From NCBI RefSeq assembly GCF_901709675.1, contig NC_051095.1:3905956-3969955 (forward strand): a stretch of 64,000 nucleotides of DNA. The letters are read 5' to 3'. Below, piece after piece: positions 13,932 to 25,440 of the stretch; positions within the stretch are counted from its first letter, which is position 1; the number at the start of each line of letters is the position of its first letter. Source of the DNA: Syngnathus acus (Eukaryota > Chordata > Actinopteri > Syngnathiformes > Syngnathidae). A model generated the notes under the pieces. That model ran no database searches, was not told the DNA's origin, and saw only the letters and a list, made by a program, of their open reading frames with translations. The translations under genes and the position numbers were made by a program.

Positions 13932-15584
13932 TGGCAAGACAGAGGAAGATCCAGCAGGCGGCGGCTGCCATTTTCATTCCGTTGAGGTCAATATTCGTTT
14001 AACATCCTTGGATGGACAGCCAAGATGGCGGACGTGAGTGATGTCCTCTGATCGATTCGATGTCATTTTGTGATCGTTCAATTTGGGTATGTATTCCACC
14101 TCCCGGCCTCCAGGAGGCAGTTAAGTGCTAACTTCCTTAGCATGGATGGCTAACAGGCAAAGCTAGCAGTCAGCAGTGTTGTGACTCGCAGTGCAGGCCC
14201 CCTCCCTTACCGGGACAACACGGTGACCAATCATCCCTTTAAAGTGACCCGTTCAAATTTGACACTTTTGCGTGACCGAAGGAATGAATCCGTGTGCGTG
14301 CTCACCAGCGGCGAGAAAGACTGAGTGGGCGGAGTCGGCGAATGACAGCAAACTTGATTAGCAAATTCATGAATTCATTTCATGGCATTCTTACTTTTGA
14401 TTGTGTTCCATTGTGTGCATTGAAATTCTTAAGTGCCAAAGCGTTATGTTCACCTCTCAATAGGTTCGACTCACAAAAAGTTGCGGGTTTTGACCTTTTT
14501 GTCTGACGTTTCAGGAGGAACCTAAAATGCACCACCACCGATGGTGTATATTTTCTTTCCATCTTTGAAAAGCTTATAGTGCATTTTAAGTTCACCCTAA
14601 AATTGCAACCGAAAGCCCAGCACCCATAACTCTTTGTGAGTCTCAAATTTTCTTTGATATTCAGTAGTCAATAGTCAAAATGTGACGCTAACAAGCCAGC
14701 ACACACCACTAGCTCAGTGCTTATGCTTGTTTTTAACTATTTCCCCACCAAGATTGTCATTAGCATAGTTTATTAGCATGTTCCCCAACCGCGGCTAATG
14801 TTCTACGTTTGGTGGCACTAACAAAGCTGACATTATGATTTTATTAGCATGTGGGCCAATTCGGCTAATGTTATTAGCATGTTAACAGCGTGGCTAACAC
14901 TTTTTTTTTTAAAGAAAAAATATATATCAGCATGCTTAAAGAACGTAATAATGCTACCGCAACTAGTTTCGACATTACACGTGGCGTCAAATTTGATTGA
15001 TTAGTTTTTGTGGTACACATAATGCATTAATCCCCTGCTATTCAGGAATAGCGAGCAGCCTAATGGATGCCCAACACAAATATTTATGGTTGCTTATATT
15101 AATAGTTTAAACCTTAAATATAGCTTACCACAAACTATAAAAAAAAAATGAAAATACTCATCGTACAATATTACCTTTAAAAATAAATATATTCAAGATT
15201 ATTTGATCTCAGTAGAGGAAAAATCGCAAATAACACCAGCCAATGTGAATCTGTCAAGATACAAAGATGATAAAGAGTCTAAATCTGTCAGAGGTAAATT
15301 TCCTAATGGTGAATATTCAGGGGATTTCTGTAAATTGGTTGCATCATATTTCCATAAAGAACCAGCCTAGTCGACCAAAGATTGATGGGGAAAAAGTTAA
15401 CAAACCAGCTAGTTATGCTATCAGCGCTAACAGTTAAATGACGACCAATGAGGGATGTTTGTGTGCTATTGATTGTTAATCAGTTGTGAATGTTTCCTGC
15501 ATGTCCATTCAATAACCAATAAATGACTTTCTTCATCCATGCCGGGCAGCATTTAGTCCTTTTCGTAATACGGGAAGGCCACCT
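13932..15584. other. 3' UTR of TRIM2-like gene and convergent spacer
   Basis: No coding signal. AATAAA at 15518-15523 (plus strand) is the best polyadenylation signal for the TRIM2-like gene and lies only about 60 bp from the stop codon of the convergent GLTPD2-like gene, so the two transcripts may overlap. The middle (14690-14950) contains repeated GCTAAT/TTAGCATG words. Confidence 0.5.
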
Positions 15585-17098
15585 TCAGGGCAGGTCCAGC
15601 ATGGCGTGCTGCTCCAGAATGCGCTGGGTCGCAGCGTGGACCTTCTGGAGAGCGCGGATAATGACGCGGAGGACGGGCTCCGCCTCACGTTGATTCTGGG
15701 CGCATACCAGCTTCAGAAAGTACTCCCGGTCCGGGAGGGCGAGGAAGACCAGCTCTGCGGCCTGCCGGAGCATCCACGAGTGGTGGGGTGCTAGCGCTAC
15801 CTGGTAGGCGTCCCTGCGGGGCAGAGGTGGCAAAAGTACTCACACCCAAATCAATCCAAGCATTGACCATAATGAAGGTGGAAACAGGTGATGACATCAT
15901 CAGCTAGCACTTGTGCATACCTGCCGAGCTCGCCTGGCGTCTTTAGGTGTCCGTGCCGGTCGGGCACGTGCGTCAGGCCGTCCAGCGTCATGGTGAGCCA
16001 CAGTAGCGAGCGATGCAAACGCAGCAGCGTCCTGCAGCCCGAATCGGTTCGGCGGGAAAGGTTCACCAAGCCCGCTTGTAGCTCCGCCTCCACCATAGAG
16101 CTTACTGAACGGTATGCCTGCACCGAGAGCACAGGCAGCCCTTTTAGGTCCACCGTACGTCTAAACTACAGTGATAATCAGCATCCCGTTTAGGCAGCAA
16201 TTGTGTATGGCCCGTTTTGACAACAAACCGGTTAAGGCCGCTAACAACCCATTTAGACAGCCCTTGATATTCCTCTCTGCAACCCGTCAGGTGTCAAATG
16301 GGTTCAGTTCTACCATCCGCAACCCGTTTAAGCAGCAAACGGGTTAAGTTCCTAATGCTATGTAGACGCTAGGCAACTAATGAGAATTTGTTGCAGAATC
16401 ACACACACTGCGCATTTGGTCATGTAGCCGCTTGAGGTCGCATGTCCTCAGCCCCTCTCACCCCTCCCTTCAGCCCATGTGTGCGAGCCAGCTGTCGAAT
16501 CAGGTCCATCTTCTCGTTGACCTTCTGAGAGAAGAATGAGACCACCGGTCCGAGAGACTCCATGAAGCTGTTGACATAACAGAGTGCGGTCAGTCTCCGA
16601 TCCTGCCATTGTGTGTGATTGGAACGTACATAATCAGGTGGTCCCAGCTTCGCAGGTACGGTTCCAGGAGGACGTCGTCGGCAACCGAGACGCTAGATGT
16701 CAAAAAGCGCAGCAGATGTGACGCCTGAAACAATTGGCCGGGACACTCCTTGATTGTGGGCAGGGCCTCGTCGGGCTCCACCAAAGGAGGCTGAGGCTGA
16801 GAGAAAAGGACTTTACACCAGGGAAAACAAATTCCAAACACAGCCTAACATAGGTTTATTTTTACCGTTTTACTATATGCCAAGCATGCGAAGTGTCCTG
16901 GGCCACAGTCTCCAACGCCACCTTGAGCTGGGGAGTGTGCGGTGAGCATTAAAAGCGAGAAGAGTGGGTGGGTCGACGAGCCACGGTAAGAACGTGAAGT
17001 GACTTACGGAGCCACTCAGAGCTGAGGAAGACAACCACCGCCAAGATGGCCGACAACAGCAGGCAACAAAGTAGCGCCGTCCGTGCGAGCGTGACCAT
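15585..17098 (-). CDS. gltpd2: GLTP-domain protein with N-terminal membrane anchor (GLTPD2-like)
   Basis: Minus-strand exons 17008-17098, 16866-16927, 16630-16796, 16462-16567, 15921-16117, 15585-15813 give 283 aa in frame. The first ~28 residues are a signal anchor or signal peptide (ALLCCLLSAILAVVVFL). The GLTP fold occupies about 75-275: PYLRSWDHLI, ESLGPVVSFFSQKV, SGCRTLLRLHRSLLWL (the Arg/His head-group pocket) and the C-terminal LAPHHSWMLRQAAELVFLALP, a family hallmark. Family members move glycolipids or ceramide-1-phosphate between membranes; the N-terminal hydrophobic segment separates GLTPD2 from cytosolic CPTP. The short second exon is fixed only by phase; its product is cysteine/glycine-rich and may be mis-modelled. 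Transcription converges with the TRIM2-like gene. Confidence 0.85.
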
Positions 17099-18986
17099 GA
17101 CGACCGCTCACACGAAAACCTTCAAAACACACATACAAACACACACATTGATCATATTGGACACTCCGTGACAGACGAGCACTTGTCACTGGATGAACTT
17201 TAAACTTGACCTTCGCTCTCTGGTGTTTATCTTTTCCACATAGACTCACAGAAATGATAAGTTGTAAAAAGTAATCAGGAAACAAGTACTCAAATGTAGC
17301 ACATACAATCCAATACCATACAACTTTATTTGTATCGCGCATTTCACAAAAAGCTGGAGCAGTAACTGATCGCTTTACATTTAACAATGGGAAAACCACA
17401 AAAACAGTGAAAACAGAATAGTAGAACACAAGATTAATACGAAAATACGGTAGAAAAATAACAATAAAGTCAGTCGAAACGTGTAGTAGTGTAGTATATG
17501 TTCCTAAAACTCAGTAGCAGCAGTATTTGGACTTTAAAAAGTAGTTTACCTGTTATTCGAGTAAATGTAGTTTTAGGTTAGAACACAGAGCGGCGCTGTG
17601 ACTACGTGCCACCCCCACCAATATGGCAACGAAGAATGTGGCGTGACGTCACTGGATAGCAAATCATTTAAAATTCCAGCTTCGTTTTTAAAAAAAATAA
17701 CAGTGCCTTTGAAAGGATACGGATTATAAATTGCGCCCAAAAGTGACAACATGATGATAGTCAACGGACGAACTCTGGACTGGATTTATTCTGTGGTAAA
17801 ATTCACGCTCGTTTTAAGTAAAGCCAAATAGCTCTGTTTCTGTGGAGCTAGCAGCTAGCTAAGTTGCGAGCAGCTAGCCAAATAATAACTTCGTATTCAC
17901 AGTACCACCATGTCAATTTTGAAGAAATTGCAATATTTTTTTAATGTTTAATATAATTAATTAATACAATTTAATTTCAGCACGCATTTAGGGTAATTTG
18001 ATAGATTGAACATGTAATCATATTACAAGATGAAACTAACAAGAACAAGTTAATGACTGCATGGACATAAGACAAATAATTTTAAAACTTTTATAAGTCC
18101 CAGTTTTCTAGCGGTGCACTTCTAACGCAATGAGCAGTGTTCTCATGTTGCTCCAACCTTTGCTTCTGTGTGTTTCTGTTAGGTTTTGTTTGCTGTTGTG
18201 ATTTTGTCGTGGTCTTACGTCATCTACGCTGGCAGGGTCTCGGCCCAATGGTTGCTGGATGAGATGACCACTCTGCAGCGCCATTGACAGGTGCTCCAGT
18301 GTTAAATATGTTGCCCTGCACGTACGACATTATCACCAAATTTAAAATACAGTTGCAAAAAAAAAAAAGCAGTAAACAGGAAGAAACACAAGGTGGACAA
18401 AGTAGCCATGGAAACAATGCATGGGGCTTCATTGTTTGCATCTGTGCTCTGATGTATTCTGTAATTAAAAGACGGGCGGGACGCACGCTCGCACACTCGT
18501 GCTGCCAAGCTTAAGAGTGCTTTGAAATGTGCGCGTGCACATGGATCTCAGATATGTAAATGCTTAACGGTAATGAATGAGCCAGCTTCAGAGCGGCGAG
18601 AACGTATACTTGACACGAGTGGCCCTCTACACACACACATGCACACGGCCGTATAATTAAAAAGCTGCTTTGCATGTGCGCTGCAAATGGTCTTTGGAAA
18701 TTCAGTGGAAATGATTATATATTTATTTTTGCCGACATTATGTTTACCATCATTACTCATCCACATCACATTAAAACATAACATCAGACATTTTGTGGCT
18801 GTTTGGTGGACAAAGTTATGAGGAAGTAAAAGTCTTTACTATGGCAAAAATCAAGCTTGAGCACCTACGTCCTTCTTATTCGTGTTTTCAAATTCTACAA
18901 GTATTTATGTACAAAATATAAATATAAAATAATACACGACTGCTCTGTATCTAGCTAACATTTTCCAACATGTTGCCTTCAGCGGT
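17099..18986. other. Spacer; short interspersed repeat fragment
   Basis: AT-rich. The stretch 17310-17460 (ACTTTATTTGTATCGCGC..., then CGCTTTACATTTAA) resembles the tail of repeats common in fish genomes. AATAAA on the minus strand at 18722-18727 is the likely poly(A) signal of the guanylyl cyclase gene. No gene seen. Confidence 0.45.
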
Positions 18987-21900
18987 TCAAGGGTCTCCAT
19001 CATCGAGCTCGCCTGGGAGGGAGGACCCCACTTCCCTGTCTCTGACCGTCTCCGCGGGGACGCGTTTGCCGTCCAACTCCTTGGAGGTCTTCCCGTCCAG
19101 CCAGTACGTCACCATATCACCTTTACCCTGACGAGAAGACGCTGGCCATCAGCGGCCGCCGGCATCCACGCGACGCTGGCGGCGCTCACCTTGACCTGCA
19201 GCATTCCTCGGCAAACCAGCACATAGCCGCCGATCTCCTCCAGCAGGTAAAAGACGGTGGCGCTGCACTGGATCTTCAGTGCTGTGTGATAATGCAACGA
19301 CAACACGCGCGACACAACACGTTCGCTCACTCATGGCGTGGGCAGAGGACGGACATGGCATATGCATGTGTGTGGTGGATACAATACCTAGGCTAGTGGA
19401 CTCCATACGAGAAGCCGTGTTTACCGTGTCGCCAAAAAGACAGTAGCGAGGCATTTTGGTCCCGACCACACCCGCCACCACTGGACCTAACAATAAACGC
19501 AAACACACACTTTTTGTATACGCTAAGGTTTATATCATTTATAAGACTTATTTTTTTCGCTACTACTCCCGGTGGTGCATGTGCATGTGGGAGCGTACCC
19601 GAGTGGATCCCGGCGCGGATCTGCAGCTGCGTGTTGGGCTTGTGCGGGATCCGAAAGGTGCGACACACACCCACCAGGTCCAACGCCATGCTGGCGATCT
19701 CGGAGGCGTGACGGATGCCGTTTTCTTGTGGAACACCCGACACCACCATGTCTACACACAAATAAGGCGTGACATAGCCTTTTTGACATAATGATTAAAG
19801 AAGTAATTCTGGATTTTCCAGAAAATAAATTGTCTACTTGTTTTAGCTTAAAAAATAGTTAATATTTTTTTTACACAAAACAAAAAACTGCTCTACTGCA
19901 CATGTGCATGGTTGCGTCACCACCGTGCGTCGCTCACAGGCGTCTCCGATGGTTTCCACTTTGTAGACGTCGTAGTTGTCGATGATGTCGTCAAAGGTGG
20001 TGTAGAGCTTGTTGAGAAAGTCCACTACCTGGTATGGAGTGCTACTGCTGGACAGTTGCGTGAAGCCTACGATGTCACTGCTCACACACACACATGTTGA
20101 GTCAGCCCGCCCGCCTGTCAATCAACACCGTCTGCTTTCTTCCTGTCGGGCTAACCTAAAGAAGACGGTGGCGCTGACGTAGCTCTGAGCCTCAGACGAC
20201 TTCCCTTGCCGTAGGTCGTCGGCCACCTGGCGAGGAAGCATGCCTACACTCGCGTGCACACACAGCAGATCAATTTCTGTGTGTGTGTGTTGCCTGTGTG
20301 TGTTTGCTTCATACTGTAGAGCAGTCTGTCAGTCTTCTGCTTCTCATGCATCAGATCTTGCGTACGCTCAGCCACCAGCACTTCAAGATGTTTGCTGTAC
20401 TTCTCCATCTGAAACGCAGTACACGCGTGTGTGCACGCGTGTGTGCACGCGTGTGTGCACACGTGTGTGCACAAGTGTGTGCGTTTTCAAGGTGCATCAC
20501 GTCTTACCAGGTTCATCATCATGTCCACCGGGCTGACTTTGACCGGGTTGATGCGGTAGACAAACTTGCGGATTTGTTCAAAAGTGGGTCGCTGGGCGGG
20601 ATTGTGGGCACCACATCGCCGGATGAGCTGCATCATCCAAGACGGAGTTAGCGCCCAACGCTAGCGTCGCGTTAGTTAGCCGGCTCACCTCCACGTAGTC
20701 GGCGGGGCACGGGCAAGTATTGTCGGCTTTGCTGGAGATCAGCTCGGGCAGAGGCAGACAGCAAGAACAGTCCAGACTGGACTCGTCCACCTGCAGAGCA
20801 TTGGGAAGGTTGCTTTTTAGTGGCGGGATTCCCAACCACTCTGCAGTTCCGAATGATCAAGTGTGTCGAGGGAAACAAGCACAACTATATATTGCATGCG
20901 TACTTACGGGTACAGGGTCACTGCGCGTGGCGAGCTCCAGTAGGATTATGGAAAAACTGCACACACACACACACACGGATTGTTGTTAATGTGTGCTGGG
21001 TCTTCAATACAAATTCCAAATGTGTTCTGTTCTTATGTGTTCACCTGAAGACGTCTCCAGCCAACGTCAGCTCAGCGTTGGCGTCTTGAAACTCGGGAGG
21101 CATGTACACTTCTTGGAGTCTCTGCTGATAGGTGGAGAGAGGCTCCGTCCCTTCCCCGCGCCGATACACTCCCAGCCCGTAATCTGCCGGGGCGACACGC
21201 AGGTCAAAGGTGGGTGGAGTTCGGTCCATATGTGTGTGTGTGGGGGGGGGGGGGGCGCACTCACCGGTGATCTTGCACACCCAGCGGTCGTCCAGCACAC
21301 AGTTAAGAGACTTGAGACGGCCGTGACAGATGCGGTGTTGGTGCAGGTACGCCATCCCTCTGGCGATGTCGGTGGCGAAGGAGAACCTAGGAGGTGCTGA
21401 TGTCATGGGCGCATTGTTCTAATCTAAACAGTATGCTGTGGCCAGCTTACCTGAAGCCCCAGTTGAGTGGGATCTCCTCATTGAGCAGGACGTCATTGAG
21501 GCTCCCTTTGGGGCAGTACTCGGTCACTATGGCAACATTCGGCACCTGGACGCAGCCTCCGATGAACTTGCACAAGTTGGGGTGGTCCAACTCCCTGGAC
21601 ACACGCAAGCTCTGTTTGGAATCGCTTTATACCGATGACAACATTATGGAATGATGCCGTTTCCATCTTGTGACGTCTTACCTGACTTGCTTGACTTCCT
21701 GCCTGATGCTCTTGGATAGAGAAAAGGACTTGCTGGGAATCTTCTTGATGGCCACCGTCCTGCCATCACTGTAAAACACCGACGCCACTTGCCTTTGTGT
21801 CCAAGGGTGAAAGGTCAAATGTTTGAGCGTACTAGATCCCCGTGCGGGTGAAGGTGATCTTCTTGCTTCCCGCTTGCCCCCCGCAGGAAGTGAAGGCCGT

Positions 21901-23414
21901 CACGCAGCTGGTGTTGCTGTCGCTGTGAGCCACGGGCACGCTCATCAAACTGCTCATGGTCACCCGCGCGTGCTGGTCTGTGGCGGCAAAAGACCCCTAA
22001 TGAGTAGTTGCTGCTCGGCCGTGGCGGATTTCCGTACCTTGCTTGATGAGGTCAAAATCGATGATCCAGCTCTCATCCCACAACAGTTTCTGCTTCTGGT
22101 ACCTCAGCCACTAAACACACAGCAGACACGCACGTGGCGGCGGCCATTTCTCACCATGGCGGCCATTTCTCACCATGGCGGTCAGGACGAAGCAGAGGCA
22201 CAGAAGGCTCAGCGGCAGTCCAATTGCCAATTTGGCCAACGGGCTCATGGGGCATTCGCCACAGTCGGCGGGACAGGTGGAGCAATGCTCCTCCTCCTGG
22301 CACTCGCCGTCGCCGCAGACTGAAACGGCCCGAAGGTGGTTATGTGTCGACGTTGCGGCGGCATTCGTCTCGTACCTGTGGAGGGCAGCACGGTGCTCTT
22401 GGCCTCCAGAGCCACCTGCATTTGGCCCACTCGGATGTGAGCGATGAGGGAAGTCAGGCCCACGTGGAGCAGAACCACCTGGGAGAAGGTGACGTGCCTT
22501 CATGAGGCCGCTCATCCCCCGCCGTGCTGCCCGTCAAATCTGTCTCACCTTGGCGCTCCAGTTGGTCTGTGTCATCTTGCCCGATGTGGAGATGGTGTGC
22601 GTGAAAATCTTTCCATCATCGGGAATCCATGGACCGCAGATGCTCTCTGAAGTCTGGAAACAAGTATGAGCGATCGGTGCACGCGACCCGCCCGCCCGCG
22701 TGTGCTCGTGCGGGTCAGTACCATGTACGCCAGCGGACAGGAGTGGATGTTGGCATGATGAATGCAGCAGTTTTCACCGTCGGCGTCCTTCCAGTTGGCG
22801 GGACACTCGTGATGCTCGCAGAACCTCCGAGCGTCTTCCGCGTCCACTATGGAACTGAACACGTGTACGGTCAAGCATACATGTGCACACGCCTGCCGGC
22901 AGTGACCGCGTGCGCAGAGCTACCCGTGAGGGAAGATGCGGTTGTCCACCGCCCAGCTGTAAAAAGAGTCATGGACGGAGACCGAGTAGATGACGCTGAA
23001 CACCTCGCCGCTCTTCACCGTCTCGGGAGGCCGCAGTACCCACGCCATTTCCAGACCTGCGCGCGACACGGCGCCATTAGCGCTGCCGGCACCGGCATGC
23101 CTGGATGCGATGAAGGCTCTCACCTCCGCAACTGATCATGTTGGAGTCGTTGGGGCGCTCCAGAGGCCAGCAGTCGTACTCGCTGTTGTCGAGATCGTGC
23201 CAGGAGAACGCGGGTGTGACGCAGCACACGCACACCTTTGCGCGCACATCACAATAAGTTCTATTTCATTCATTCGCAGGCAGCCTCAAATAACGAAATA
23301 TTTGTACCACCATTGATTATTTTCACATGTTGCGCTCACCACACTGAACAGGACAAGATGGAGGCGGTTGGTGAAAGGTCTCACCCAGAAGATGTAGCAC
23401 AGGTTGCTCCTCAT
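18987..23414 (-). CDS. Compact receptor guanylyl cyclase with short Cys-rich ectodomain
   Basis: Twenty-three minus-strand exons: 23385-23414, 23124-23235, 22924-23056, 22722-22854, 22549-22653, 22376-22478, 22174-22319, 22038-22110, 21833-21977, 21682-21768, 21451-21594, 21265-21386, 21045-21183, 20908-20956, 20689-20790, 20508-20627, 20315-20408, 20156-20243, 19938-20077, 19599-19751, 19388-19486, 19190-19281, 18987-19127; 849 aa. Signal peptide 1-21; ectodomain ~210 aa ending in CGDGECQ...[13 protein letters not shown] about 236-254; kinase-homology domain 320-575 ([15 protein letters not shown] with the catalytic Asp missing as in all GCs, DYG); dimerisation helix 582-612; cyclase 640-810 with [16 protein letters not shown] (substrate Glu) and [13 protein letters not shown] (substrate Cys), hence GTP-specific. 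It makes cGMP at the membrane. The ectodomain is far too short for the ANF-receptor fold of natriuretic-peptide or retinal GCs. Ligand unknown. Confidence 0.93.
22139..22176. repeat. 19-bp tandem duplication across a splice donor
   Basis: GGCGGCCATTTCTCACCAT occurs twice in a row (22139-22157, 22158-22176). On the minus strand each copy carries ATG|GTGAGA, so the donor of the transmembrane exon of the guanylyl cyclase (exon end 22174) has a second, identical donor 19 nt downstream. Confidence 0.9.
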
Positions 23415-24981
23415 GACGGACCAGACTAGACCGGGATGGTAGAGGACGTACAACTGTAATCAGATCCAGGATGGAGAGATTCAAGGAGGATGCAGCAGAC
23501 CCGACCAAGACGGAGCAGGACGTGTGCAGCTGTTGGACGTCTGAGTCCTGAGTGAGTGTCGAGCACCAGGTTCTCACTTTTCGTCCTTTTGAACATCAAG
23601 CGGTAATGTTGCCCTCTGCTGCAGAACACTGCTAGTACAGCTTGTGTTACAATTTTTTTTTTTAGGCTGTCTTTTTTTTGTCTATAATAGCATTTTTCAA
23701 TAATGATTTACACATCTGCATATACATCAGGCTGAACAAACATGATTTGATTCTATGGCTGTAGGTTTTGTCATACTCCATCACATGCGAAACGTAAACG
23801 TTCTCCAAAGCCCGAATTTTTTAAGGTTATTAAATTCAAAGAAACAACAAATCTGATTACATTACTGATTACGTGGATAATCTTAATACATTTCAACATC
23901 TTAATAATTGAATTATCTGTATTATTTTTTTCAGTTATTTGATTAATCTAATTTGATTCTAAATTCGAATCTAAATTTGAAACCTCTATTACTGTACACA
24001 AAAACAGGTCATTATTTCGAAACGACAGTGCCGGATATGCGCAAGCATATAACAGTTACAGTACTGCTTTGGCACCTTTATCATGTAGCTTGCCAGTAGG
24101 GGGCGCCAAATTCAAGCTGCTGCTCTCGCCATTGGAATTCCAGGATCTGACATTTTGCCGAAACTTAAAGTAAAAGCCCAATTTGCAGCACTAACGCGTT
24201 GCAATAAAACGTTAATTGTAATTCTTTGAAATTTTCCATGACATAACACAGTCGTCATTTCCCCCATCCCTTTAGCTGCTGATTAGCCGCCATTGCTCAA
24301 TCCCGGTGCGGTCGCCCCCCCCAACACCAAACGCCCATACAAACAGTGGCCGTATTGTCGCTTGTGAGGCAGCCTCAGGCAAGCATGAGTGCAGACAGGT
24401 AGCAAAAGAAGTGTGATTAAGTTTAATGATAGCATTGCGGCAGTCAGAGAGAGTGCACGTGTAATTGTGTGTTCCTGGTGATGGCAACCAAGTCTCCAAA
24501 TTATCCTCTTTCTTTGCCACTTGTCCACTCCAACTTCCCAACACTTCCACCTCCACCCGCCCAGTGTGCATTCGTTTCGAATGGAAAAAATGATTTACAC
24601 TAATTGTACCGTCCTATTGAGTTATTTGTTTTCCTAAAATGAGAATGAGGCGCCTTTACAAAGCTTGCAGGGCTTTCAAAAGTATTACATTTGATCTGGA
24701 GAGTGAGCTCATCTCCGGCGCTGTCGCACACAACAAAATGAAAAGGAGTGAAATGCGCAGCGATAATGACACTTCCAACGTTCAATTTGAAAAAAAGAAA
24801 AAGCCTTCGATTCACATTAGACTGAAAAGAAAAAGAAAAACCAGCTTAGCTCAACTGTTGCTAACAGATTTAGTTAGATGCAGTAGAAATACTTAGTTAC
24901 TGTCCTGGGAACTTTTACCGACTACATTTCCTGAAATGATCTTGAATTTGAGGAGGTCTTGGAATTATTCCCCGCACTGAC
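23415..24981. other. Upstream region of the guanylyl cyclase gene; no gene seen
   Basis: AT-rich from 23640 on. No open frame with coding character and no convincing repeat. A first, non-coding exon of the cyclase gene may lie here but I cannot place it. Confidence 0.5.
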
Positions 24982-25440
24982 TTAAAACGCACCGAAGCGC
25001 TGGCGCACTTGAGATGTTGGATACTGAACCAGGATTTCCTTGAAGTGGTTCTCCATGATCTCACAGAACTCCTTCCATGCCTGACTTTTTGCCTCAGTAA
25101 CCGTCAAAACCGCCTTTTGCTTGACAGGACTTGTTTCTTAGCTTGATGGTGTCCCTCATGTCCACCGACGGGTTTGGGAATTGTTGCCCTGACAGGCACC
25201 GGGGCCATTGCACCAGTCAGCCACCTCAACGATGGAGTCACGGAACATGGTCCACTCAGATTCAATGCCCCCTCGCCTAGGACGTGGTCAAAGTGGACAG
25301 GGAACTCTGCCAGACAGTCCTTCAGACCTTCACAATACGTTTCAGTATTCGCCACTGTCTGCTTCGGGGGCTTTACAAGGGCTGAGGTTAATGTCAGTGG
25401 CGAAGCTATGAGGAGAGGCACGGGGGCACTGGCCCCCCAC
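24982..25440 (-). mobile_element. Degenerate non-LTR retrotransposon (LINE) relic
   Basis: On the minus strand, stop-interrupted frames encode ESEWTMFRDSIVEVADW near 25235-25270 and further down AKSQAWKEFCEIMENHF. This resembles the linker after the endonuclease in fish LINE ORF2 proteins (W-x-x-F-R-x-S-I, then a TRWW-like motif, then A-K-x-x-x-W-x-x-F). Frame shifts and stops (for example TGA after the SQTRRW motif) show that it is dead. Family assignment is uncertain; only a few hundred bases remain. Confidence 0.5.

Noticed and set aside
21768-21840. Apparent in-frame TAG at an exon junction of the guanylyl cyclase (ATC TA | G CAA), suggesting a pseudogene.
   Set aside because: It arises only if the acceptor CAAAG at 21793 is used, which also implies a 40-nt intron. 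The better acceptor TTTTACAG at 21769 gives a 64-nt intron and reads [13 protein letters not shown], matching the family, with no stop.
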